Shown here: positions 58,228 through 64,000 of the stretch, one piece after another
Layout of the letters: each line of letters begins with the position of its first letter
How positions within the stretch are numbered: the stretch's first letter is position 1
Assembly: GCF_017916515.1 (NCBI RefSeq)
Contig: NZ_JAFMTA010000001.1
Location: forward strand, 868,001-932,000
Direction of reading: 5' to 3'
Length of the DNA stretch: 64,000 nucleotides
Source of the DNA: Naasia sp. SYSU D00948
Lineage (GTDB): Bacteria > Actinomycetota > Actinomycetes > Actinomycetales > Microbacteriaceae
The notes under the pieces: model-generated
Databases searched by the model: none
Seen by the model: only the letters and a program-made list of their open reading frames with translations
What the model was told of the DNA's origin: nothing
Program-made: the position numbers and the translations under genes

Positions 58228-59208
58228 TCAGCCGGACTCGTCGGGATGCGGGGGGACCGCCGCCCCCTCCCGCTCGTCGCGGTCGGCCCACTCCAGCAGC
58301 GGCGCGATGTCGAAGACGGCGTCGTCGATGCCCGCGTGCAGGTCGCCGAGCTCGGCGTAGCGGGCGGGCACCGTGGCGATCGTGAAGTCGCGCGGCGCCA
58401 CCTGATCGACCTCGTCCCACCGGATCGGAGCCGACACGGTCCCCTCCGGGTTGCCGCGCACCGAGTACGCCGCCGCGATCGTGTGGTCGCGCGCGTTCTG
58501 GTTGTAGTCGACGAACAGCGCGCGGGGATCCCGGTCCCGGCGCCACCACTCCGTGGTCACGTCCTCCGGCGCCCGCCGCTCCACCTCGCGGGCGAACGCG
58601 AGCGCCGCACGGCGCACCTCGTCGAAGCCGTGCTCGGGACGGATCCGGACGTAGACGTGGATGCCGTGCCCGCCGGAGGTCTTCGGCCAGCCGACCGCGC
58701 CGAGCTCGTCCAGGACCTCGTGCACGACGTGCGCCACCCGCTGCACCCGGGAGAAGGGGCAGTCCGGCATGGGGTCGAGGTCGATGCGCCACTCGTCGGG
58801 CCGCTCGGTGTCGGCACGGCGGCTGTTCCAGGGATGGAACTCGACGGTGGACATCTGCACCGCCCAGATGACGTGCGCGAGCTCGGTGACGCACAGCTCG
58901 TCGGCGGTCCTGCTGTACCGGGGGAAGAAGACGCGGACCGTCTCCATCCACGGCGGTGCGCCGGCCGGCAGCCGCTTCTGGTGGACCTTCTCCCCCTCGA
59001 CGCCGGTCGGGAACCGGTGCAGCATGCAGGGCCGCTCCCGCAGCGCGTTCACGATGCCGTCGCCCACCGAGAGGTAGTAGCGGACGAGGTCGAGCTTCGT
59101 CTCGCCCCGGGCGGGGAAGTACACGCGGTCCGGACTCGAGATGCGGACGGTGTGCTCGCCGACCGGGATCTCGACGGCGTCGCCGCTCGCCTTGGCCATG
59201 TGCCACAT
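58228..59208 (-). CDS. LigD-type DNA polymerase/primase domain protein
   Basis: Stand-alone polymerase domain of 326 residues, an archaeo-eukaryotic primase-like enzyme used in non-homologous end joining. Marks: ISSPDRVYFPARGETKLDLV at the start (P-D-K-x-x-F-P-E in the family), YYLSVGDGIVNALRERPCML-HRF, the metal Asp pair in EWRIDLDPMPD, TSGGHGIHVYVRIRP with the phosphate-binding Ser-His, and the third Asp in ALFVDYNQNARDHTIAAAYS. No ligase, nuclease or Ku gene is adjacent. Start may be ATG 59208 or ATG 59199. Its function alone could be gap filling at breaks. Confidence 0.9.
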   Translation of the reverse strand: MWHMAKASGDAVEIPVGEHTVRISSPDRVYFPARGETKLDLVRYYLSVGDGIVNALRERPCMLHRFPTGVEGEKVHQKRLPAGAPPWMETVRVFFPRYSRTADELCVTELAHVIWAVQMSTVEFHPWNSRRADTERPDEWRIDLDPMPDCPFSRVQRVAHVVHEVLDELGAVGWPKTSGGHGIHVYVRIRPEHGFDEVRRAALAFAREVERRAPEDVTTEWWRRDRDPRALFVDYNQNARDHTIAAAYSVRGNPEGTVSAPIRWDEVDQVAPRDFTIATVPARYAELGDLHAGIDDAVFDIAPLLEWADRDEREGAAVPPHPDESG

Positions 59209-59244
59209 TCAAGCGCACGGCGCCGGAGGCGGATAGGCGGACCG

Positions 59245-59290
59245 GAACGGAAGAGGGGCCCGGCGCCGTGGCGCCGAGCCCCTCCCCGTG
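59245..59290 (-). terminator. Intrinsic terminator of livK
   Basis: A long hairpin centred at about 59270: GAGGGGC-CCGGCGCC on one side and GGCGCCG-AGCCCCTC on the other, with one offset base, followed on the minus strand by TCTTCCGTTCC. It starts 10-15 bp past the livK stop. Confidence 0.75.
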
Positions 59291-59299
59291 CTGAGGGTC

Positions 59300-60598
59300 C
59301 TACTCCTGGAGGGAGCCGAACTCCGTGTTCAGCAGCGTGTACTTGTTGTCGGCGCCGTACTGGTAGATGCCGATGTAGGCCTCGGTCGGGTCGCCCGCCT
59401 CGTCCCACTCGATCGGGCCGGAGACACCGTCGTAGTCGATGTCCTCGCCCTCGCCGATCAGCGCGAGGCAGTCCGCGAACGTCTCGCACTTCGTGCCGCC
59501 GGTCGACACGTCCGCGAGGTTGTCGCGGATCGCCTGACCCGAGTCGTTGCCGGCCTGCGCCGCCGCGAGGGCGGACGCGATGACCGCGTCGTACGACTCC
59601 GGCGCGTAGCTGAAGTCCTGCAGCGCCGGGTCCACCTGAAGGAGGCGGGCCTGGAACTCCGAGTCCGCCGGGTTGCCCGGCAGGGTGCCCTTGGCACCCT
59701 CGAGGGTGCCGGGCTGGAACTCGTAGCTGTTCGAGAGGTTGCCGTCCACGAAGTAGACGCCGGAGCCCGGGAAGCCCTGCGTGTTGACCAGCTCGGGGAT
59801 GATCGACGCGGTCTCCTCGAAGGCGATGACCGCGATCGCGTCGGGGTCCTCCGCGAGCAGCTCGTCGACCTGGGACGTGAACACCGTGTCGCCCGGGTTG
59901 TAGGGGACGGACGCGGACACCGTGCCGCCCGCGGCCTCGATCGCCTCGCGGGCGTTCGCCTCGAGGCCGATGCCGTACGGGTCGTTGATGTAGATGATGC
60001 CGACGTTCTCGGCGCCGTCACCCACGATCAGGTTGCCCAGCACGCGGCCCTGCAGCACGTCCGACGGAGCGGTGCGGAAGTAGTAGCCGTCCTCGTCGTA
60101 GTCCGTGAAGTCCGGCGAGGTGTTCGCCGGCGAGATCTGGACGATGCCCGCGTCGACCAGCTGGTCGATGAAGGTGAACGACACACCGGAGGACGCGGCA
60201 CCGATGACGACGTCCGCCCCGAGCTCGACGAGCTCCGACGCCGACTGGGTCGCGATGTCGGTGGTCGTGTCTCCGGAGTCGCGCTCGTTGAGCTCGACCT
60301 CGAACTCGAAGCCGGCCGCCTCGATGTCCTGGATCGCCAGCTTCACCGCGGCGACCTCGGGCGGGCCGAGGAAGGCGAGGTTGCCGGTGGCGGGGAGGAT
60401 GGTCCCGACGGAGAAGACGCCGTCGCCCTCAGGGGCGGCTGCTGCGGTCGTCTCCTCGGTCTCGGCCGGGGCGCTGTCGCCGCCTCCGCTTGCGCAGGAG
60501 GCGAGCAGAAGGATGCCGGCGCCGAACGCCGCCACCTTCGCGCCACGGGAGACCAGCGTCGAGCGGTCAGGAGTTGACCTCCTGAGGAAAACGCTCAT
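59300..60598 (-). CDS. livK: Branched-chain amino acid ABC substrate-binding lipoprotein
   Basis: Product of 432 residues. After a basic start the signal peptide VAAFGAGILLLASCASGGG ends in a lipobox (L-A-S-C). A Thr/Glu/Ala linker leads to a two-lobed type I periplasmic-binding fold: FSVGTILPATGNLAFLGPPE, VELVELGADVVIGAASSGVS, QISPANTSPDFTDYDEDGYY, YINDPYGIGLEANAREAIEA and APESYDAVIASALAAAQAGN. It should capture Leu/Ile/Val-type ligands for LivHMGF. It stands alone on the minus strand, with its own terminator and a GTGTTACA palindrome upstream. Confidence 0.93.
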   Translation of the reverse strand: MSVFLRRSTPDRSTLVSRGAKVAAFGAGILLLASCASGGGDSAPAETEETTAAAAPEGDGVFSVGTILPATGNLAFLGPPEVAAVKLAIQDIEAAGFEFEVELNERDSGDTTTDIATQSASELVELGADVVIGAASSGVSFTFIDQLVDAGIVQISPANTSPDFTDYDEDGYYFRTAPSDVLQGRVLGNLIVGDGAENVGIIYINDPYGIGLEANAREAIEAAGGTVSASVPYNPGDTVFTSQVDELLAEDPDAIAVIAFEETASIIPELVNTQGFPGSGVYFVDGNLSNSYEFQPGTLEGAKGTLPGNPADSEFQARLLQVDPALQDFSYAPESYDAVIASALAAAQAGNDSGQAIRDNLADVSTGGTKCETFADCLALIGEGEDIDYDGVSGPIEWDEAGDPTEAYIGIYQYGADNKYTLLNTEFGSLQE

Positions 60599-60695
60599 CG
60601 TGCTCCTTGAATGACTCTGAATGCAGGAATAGGTCCGCCGGAGGGCGAACGTTCACCTCAACTTAGAGGGACTTTCGCGCCGCCACGCGTCACAT

Positions 60696-60715
60696 GTGTT
60701 ACAGGCATGTAACAC
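60696..60715. promoter_or_regulatory. Perfect palindrome GTGTTACA-N4-TGTAACAC, possible GlnR site for livK
   Basis: An 8-4-8 perfect inverted repeat 98-117 bp before the livK start. Read as GTTAC-N6-GTAAC it resembles the actinobacterial GlnR box (GTnAC-N6-GaAAC). Nitrogen control of an amino acid importer would make sense. Other dimeric regulators could equally bind such a site. Confidence 0.5.
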
Positions 60716-60765
60716 GGCAGAGGCGAAAGGACCAAATCCTGCCCCCGTTTTCGGGCGGATTCACA

Positions 60766-61749
60766 TCAGATACCGGGTGCAATGGCAAGTGCGCGCGCCC
60801 GCCGCGTGCTGCGGACGAGATCGAAGCTCAGGACCGCGAGCGCCACCCAGACGAGCGCGAAGCCCGCCAGTCGCTCCGGCGGCATCTCCTCGTGGAGCAC
60901 GGCCACACCGATCGCGAACTGCAGGATCGGCGCCATGTACTGGATGAAGCCGAGCGCGGTCAGCGGAAGCCGGCGGGCGGCGCTGGCGAAGAGCAGGAGC
61001 GGGACGGCCGTGACGGGCCCCGCGAGGACCAGCATGAGCACGTTGACGGCACCGGCGGAGCCGAAGACCAGTTCCCCCTGTGCCGCGATGGCGAGCAGGA
61101 TGCCGACCGCGGGCAGGAGGAGCCAGGCGGTCTCGAGCGCGAAACCGGTGAGCGCGTCGACCTCCGGCCCCAGCCGCTTCTTCAGCAGCCCGTAGAAGCC
61201 GAACGAGAGCGCCAGGGCGACGGCGATCCACGGGAACGCGCCGTGCCCCACCGCGAGCACGAGCACGGCCACCGCGCTGATCGCGATCGCGCTCCACTGG
61301 AGCGGCCGCAGCCGCTCCTTCTGCACGAGCACGCCGAGCAGGACGGTGACGATCGGGTTGATGAAGTAGCCGAGCGACGCTTCCACGACCTGGCCGTCGA
61401 GGGCGGCCAGCACGAACACGAGCCAGTTGACGAACACGAACGCGGCGGCCGCGCCGAGGGTCCAGAGCAGCTTGCCGCGCCGGGCGACCGCGACGAGGCG
61501 ACTCCAGCCTCCCGACATCGTGAGAAGGACCGCGCAGAGCAGCAGGGAGAAGACGACGCGCCAGGCGACGATCTCGAACGGGCCGGCGGGCGCGAGGGTG
61601 AGGAAGTAGAGCGGCAGCACGCCCCAGAGGAGGTAGGCGCTGACGGCGGCGAGGAAGCCGGCGCGCGAGGCGCGGTGCCCGTGCAGCGCGGACGCCGCGG
61701 GCGGGTCCGCCAGGCCGGCACGGCGGGAATCGGGGCCGGGCTCGGTCAT
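60766..61749 (-). CDS. rarD: RarD-type EamA-family transporter
   Basis: Product of 327 residues with ten predicted helices, a drug/metabolite transporter. RarD-like segments are GFLAAVSAYLLWGVLPLYFL, VVFSLLLCAVLLTMSGGW, NWLVFVLAALDGQVVEASLG-YFINP, the RarD signature, and ALGFIQYMAPILQFAIGVAV. A 30-residue cytoplasmic tail precedes helix 1. Its substrate is unknown in general, though the RarD clade is defined by N-W-x-x-(F/Y)-x-W/V-A and Y-F-I-N-P. It lies between the livK regulatory region and groES. Confidence 0.88.
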   Translation of the reverse strand: MTEPGPDSRRAGLADPPAASALHGHRASRAGFLAAVSAYLLWGVLPLYFLTLAPAGPFEIVAWRVVFSLLLCAVLLTMSGGWSRLVAVARRGKLLWTLGAAAAFVFVNWLVFVLAALDGQVVEASLGYFINPIVTVLLGVLVQKERLRPLQWSAIAISAVAVLVLAVGHGAFPWIAVALALSFGFYGLLKKRLGPEVDALTGFALETAWLLLPAVGILLAIAAQGELVFGSAGAVNVLMLVLAGPVTAVPLLLFASAARRLPLTALGFIQYMAPILQFAIGVAVLHEEMPPERLAGFALVWVALAVLSFDLVRSTRRARALAIAPGI

Positions 61750-61812
61750 CGCGGTCGAGTCTACGTGCCGGGCGGGGTGCGGCCCGGCAGGGCGGCGGGG
61801 CCCGCCGAACGC

Positions 61813-61847
61813 GGAAGGGGCCCGGCCTGTACGGCCGGGCCCCTTCC
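61813..61847 (-). terminator. Hairpin terminator of groES
   Basis: Perfect 15-bp arms (61813-61827, GGAAGGGGCCCGGCC, with 61833-61847) around a 5-base loop, 21 bp after the groES stop. No T-run follows on the minus strand, so termination depends on the stem alone. Confidence 0.6.
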
Positions 61848-61867
61848 GGTGACCAGTTGTCGCGTCG

Positions 61868-62164
61868 TCAGCGGACCACGACGGCGAGCACGTCGCGAGC
61901 GGAGAGCACCAGGTACTCCTCGCCCCCGAACTTGACCTCGGTGCCGCCGTACTTGGAGTAGAGGACGCGGTCCCCGACGTTGACGTCGAGCGGGATCCGG
62001 TTGCCGTTGTCGTCGATCCGGCCCGGGCCCACCGCGATGACCTCGCCCTCCTGGGGCTTCTCCTTGGCGGTGTCGGGAATCACGAGACCCGAGGCGGTGG
62101 TCTCCTCGGCCTCGACCTGCTGGATGACGATCCGATCCTCGAGCGGCTTGATGGTAACCGGCAC
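61868..62164 (-). CDS. groES: Co-chaperonin GroES (Hsp10)
   Basis: Product of 98 residues that forms the heptameric lid of Gro[22 protein letters not shown] is the family signature at the start, followed by the mobile loop [20 protein letters not shown] and [23 protein letters not shown] 62164 is taken as start: it lies 6-9 bases after AAGAAGAGG and gives the normal length, whereas the open frame goes on upstream through the operators. No groEL follows; RarD is next, so groEL must lie elsewhere. Two CIRCE boxes precede it. Confidence 0.96.
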   Translation of the reverse strand: MPVTIKPLEDRIVIQQVEAEETTASGLVIPDTAKEKPQEGEVIAVGPGRIDDNGNRIPLDVNVGDRVLYSKYGGTEVKFGGEEYLVLSARDVLAVVVR

Positions 62165-62196
62165 GGTTGACCTCTTCTTTCTTACCTTCGACGTGG

Positions 62197-62223
62197 TTAG
62201 CACACGAACCATCGGAGTGCTAA
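62197..62223 (-). promoter_or_regulatory. CIRCE element 1 (HrcA operator) of groES
   Basis: TTAGCACAC-N9-GAGTGCTAA, one base from the consensus in the left arm. It lies over the probable transcription start, 33 bp before the GTG. With the second box (62243-62269) it frames the -10 region TAGACT (62233-62228 on the minus strand). Confidence 0.9.
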
Positions 62224-62227
62224 AGCG

Positions 62228-62257
62228 AGTCTAGGGGCTTGTTTGGCACTCCTGCAA
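62228..62257 (-). promoter_or_regulatory. Predicted groES promoter
   Basis: On the minus strand TTGCAG (62257-62252), an 18-base spacer and TAGACT (62233-62228) form a plausible sigma-A type promoter. The -35 sits inside CIRCE 2, and CIRCE 1 begins right after the -10. Confidence 0.55.
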
Positions 62258-62269
62258 TGCGAGTGCCAG
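62243..62269 (-). promoter_or_regulatory. CIRCE-like element 2 upstream of groES
   Basis: TTGGCACTC-N9-GAGTGCCAG: spacing and nearly all core bases of CIRCE are kept, with A-to-G changes mirrored in both arms. Its centre is 46 bp from that of CIRCE 1. It also lies 39 bp before the methyltransferase start on the other strand and could affect that gene. Confidence 0.8.
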
Positions 62270-62307
62270 CAGGGGCAACGCGACCCGCACACCTTAACCT
62301 GGGAGCG

Positions 62308-63531
62308 GTGCGCGCAGACGAGGTCCGGGAACTGCTGTCGGTGGAGGGGCTGCGGCTCCTCGACCGCATCCCGCCGTACCGCTCGGGAAGCGACGTGCTC
62401 CGGACGTCGGCGGAGCTGCGCAAGGCCGGGCATTCCCCGGCCCTCGTCGCGGCGGTCCTCACCCAGGCCCGCCTTCGCGAGCGGGCGAAGGCGAAGTTCG
62501 GGGACTTCGCGGAGCGCATGCTGTTCACCGAGGCGGGGCTCGAGCAGGCGACGCGCCTGCCCGTCGCGGCTCTGCACGCCGGGCGGTACGCGCGGGCGGG
62601 ACTCCCCCTCGTCGCCGACCTCGGCTGCGGGATCGGCGGCGACGCCATGGCCCTCGCCGCGCTCGACCGGGAGGTGCTGGCGGTCGAGCGGGACGAGTCC
62701 ACGGCGGCTCTCGCCGCCTACAACCTGGCGCCCTTCCCCTCGGTGACCGTGACGGTCGGAGATGCCGAATCGACGCCGCTCCCCGACGGGGCCGCCGTGT
62801 TCCTCGATCCGGCCCGCCGGACGACCGGGTCGAGCGGCCGCCGGGTGTCCGCCGACGAGTGGACGCCCTCCCTCGACTTCTGCTTCCGGACCGCCGCCGA
62901 GCGCCCGACCGGAATGAAGCTGGCGCCCGGGTTCGACCGGAGCCGCATCCCGGAGGACCTCGAGGCGCAGTGGGTGACCGCGGGCGGCGAGACGGTCGAG
63001 CTCACGCTCTGGTCCGGTCCGCTCGCCCGGCCGGGCGTCCGCCGGAGCGCGGTCGTGCTGGGCCCGCAGGGCACCGCGGAGCTCACGGCGGCGGAGGACA
63101 GCCCGGACGCCGCCGTCGCGGCCCTCGGCCGCTACGTGTTCGAGCCGGCCGGGTCCGTGATCCGGGCCCGACTGATCGGCGACCTCGCGCGCGCGGTCGG
63201 CGCCGGGATGCTGAGCGAGGGCATCGCCTACCTGACCGGCGACGCGCTCCCGGATTCGCCGTTCCTCGCCGCGTTCGAGGTCGTCGCGGTGCTCCCGCTC
63301 GATGAGAAGCGGATCTCACGCGAGCTCCGGGACCGCGGCATCGGGCGCCTGGAGATCAAGAAGCGCGGCGTCGACGTCGATCCCGCCGCCTTCCGGAAGC
63401 GGCTCTCCCTGCGCGGCGAGGGCGAGGCGACGCTGCTGCTCGCGCCCGTCGGCGGGAAGCGCACCGCGATCCTCGCCACCAGGGCCGGTCAGCCCGGAAG
63501 CGTCACCGCGGGCGCGAGCACCGCGAAGTAG
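62308..63531 (+). CDS. SAM-dependent methyltransferase with THUMP-like domain
   Basis: Product of 407 residues, GTG start at 62308 (gene divergent from groES). After an N-terminal helical part comes a Rossmann methyltransferase: motif I LVADLGCGIGGDAMALAALD, the acidic end of strand 2 in EVLAVERDEST, motif IV-like AAVFLDPARRTTGSSGRRV, where D-P-A-R is typical of this clade. The C-terminal half (about 270-390) is the THUMP-like domain (LEIKKRGVDVDPAAFRKRLS). Substrate RNA or protein is unknown. The operator CIRCE 2 lies close to its promoter. Confidence 0.87.
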   Translation: MRADEVRELLSVEGLRLLDRIPPYRSGSDVLRTSAELRKAGHSPALVAAVLTQARLRERAKAKFGDFAERMLFTEAGLEQATRLPVAALHAGRYARAGLPLVADLGCGIGGDAMALAALDREVLAVERDESTAALAAYNLAPFPSVTVTVGDAESTPLPDGAAVFLDPARRTTGSSGRRVSADEWTPSLDFCFRTAAERPTGMKLAPGFDRSRIPEDLEAQWVTAGGETVELTLWSGPLARPGVRRSAVVLGPQGTAELTAAEDSPDAAVAALGRYVFEPAGSVIRARLIGDLARAVGAGMLSEGIAYLTGDALPDSPFLAAFEVVAVLPLDEKRISRELRDRGIGRLEIKKRGVDVDPAAFRKRLSLRGEGEATLLLAPVGGKRTAILATRAGQPGSVTAGASTAK

Positions 63532-63785
63532 AGCGTCCACCACGCGAGCGACAGAGCGAGGCCGGCGTAGCCGATCACGAGGGCCCAGGTCGCGAGCCGC
63601 TGTCCGCCCCGACCTGTCTCGGCGATGCGTGCCCGCGCCAGGTGCCCCAGCACGATGCCCGGGATGTGCAGACCGACGAGGGACACCGCGAACGCGGCGA
63701 CGGCGAGCCCGTCCACAGGCGGCCGCCGATCGCGCCCGGCCTGCTCCTCCGGTGGCCGCGGCGGGAGCGTCGGCTCGCCGGTCAC
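63489..63785 (-). CDS. DUF4190-type small membrane protein
   Basis: Product of 98 residues. A Pro/Glu/Arg-rich start is followed by two helices: VDGLAVAAFAVSLVGLHIPG-IVLGHLA and LATWALVIGYAGLALSLAWW. G-I-V-L-G-H-L-A-R-A-R-I is the DUF4190 hallmark. GTG 63785 overlaps the upstream stop (GTGA), so it forms a pair with the gene that runs off the window. Its 3' end overlaps the methyltransferase 3' end by 43 bp, an unusually long convergent overlap. Role unknown. Confidence 0.75.
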   Translation of the reverse strand: MTGEPTLPPRPPEEQAGRDRRPPVDGLAVAAFAVSLVGLHIPGIVLGHLARARIAETGRGGQRLATWALVIGYAGLALSLAWWTLYFAVLAPAVTLPG

Positions 63786-64000
63786 AGCGAGGTGAACGCG
63801 GGGAAGGTCGCGAGGAACGCGAACGGCAGGGTCAGGGCGATGCCGATCAGCACCGCCGTGAAGACCCCGAGGGCGATGCCGAGATAGCCCAGCACGAGTC
63901 CGAGGATCGCGTACGCGCGGCCCGCGGGCTCCCGCTGCAGCGCGAGGTGCCCGAGGACGACGGCGACGATGCACGGGACGCCGAGGAAGGCCCATCCCGC
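63782..64000 (-). CDS. DUF4190-type membrane protein, C-terminal part, cut by window edge
   Basis: The frame is open from the window end and gives 72 residues: AGWAFLGVPCIVAVVLGHLA with LQREPAGRAYAILGLVLGYL and a last hydrophobic helix ending PAFTSL. V-V-L-G-H-L-A-L is the DUF4190 motif, as in the gene downstream, so the two may be tandem duplicates. The start lies outside the window. Confidence 0.7.
   Translation of the reverse strand, partial: AGWAFLGVPCIVAVVLGHLALQREPAGRAYAILGLVLGYLGIALGVFTAVLIGIALTLPFAFLATFPAFTSL

Overview
The window is about 72% GC, densely coded DNA with GTG and TTG starts, ATGA/GTGA gene overlaps and actinobacterial gene sets: perM-purN-purH, guaB/guaB3 near guaA, an lsr2 gene, a TgpA/DUF58/MoxR cluster, and CIRCE, HAIR and GlnR-like operators. 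This points to the phylum Actinomycetota and most likely the family Microbacteriaceae (an inference from gene order and protein style; no rRNA gene is present). No tRNA, rRNA, CRISPR array, transposase or phage gene was seen. Most of the window looks chromosomal and housekeeping.

Layout. 1-5300: end of a GH3 glycosidase, a LacI regulator, a structured gap, small hypothetical genes, a MarR regulator, then a patch of gene decay (frameshifted CDF-type transporter, remnants of an MMPL exporter and of a second MarR gene). 5300-10200: succinate-semialdehyde dehydrogenase, a Dabb protein, a drug-type MFS pump and a MalY/PatB aminotransferase. 10200-13530: Leloir galactose genes galM, galT and galK. 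13580-15930: folD-glyA with a ZTP riboswitch upstream. 15950-20914: a four-gene set of transglutaminase/DUF3488, DUF58, MoxR ATPase and a membrane protein. 20938-26600: an MFS pump, purU, the nagK-like/nagB/nagA amino-sugar operon, and hsp20 under apparent dual CIRCE/HAIR control. 26740-32640: icd, a GNAT protein, an alkyltransferase-like DNA repair protein and a heterodimeric ABC exporter preceded by a probable attenuator with a 17-codon leader ORF.

32800-39650: a membrane protein fused to a dimethylargininase-like domain, purH-purN-perM and sucCD. 39650-46630: lsr2, pcrA, a YccA/Bax-inhibitor-1 protein, and guaA, which seems to start with ATT. 46630-53124: a SURF1 protein, glpD, guaB3 and guaB, with an AbiEi/DUF559 gene set between the two guaB paralogues inside a pair of 70-bp palindromic repeats. 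53369-60600: a branched-chain amino acid ABC system (livHMGF, with livK apart on the other strand), a lipoprotein and a LigD-type polymerase. 60766-64000: RarD, groES under two CIRCE boxes, a methyltransferase and two tandem DUF4190 genes.

Two themes join the genes. One is one-carbon and purine metabolism: glyA, folD, purU, purN, purH, guaA, guaB and guaB3, with ZTP sensing on glyA-folD. The other is stress and xenobiotic handling: HrcA and HspR sites, ABC and MFS pumps, and the alkyltransferase-like protein. The least ordinary features are the nested W-W-W'-W' palindromes in several gaps (same design, different word at each locus), the leader ORF with alternative base pairing before the ABC exporter, and the ATT start of guaA.
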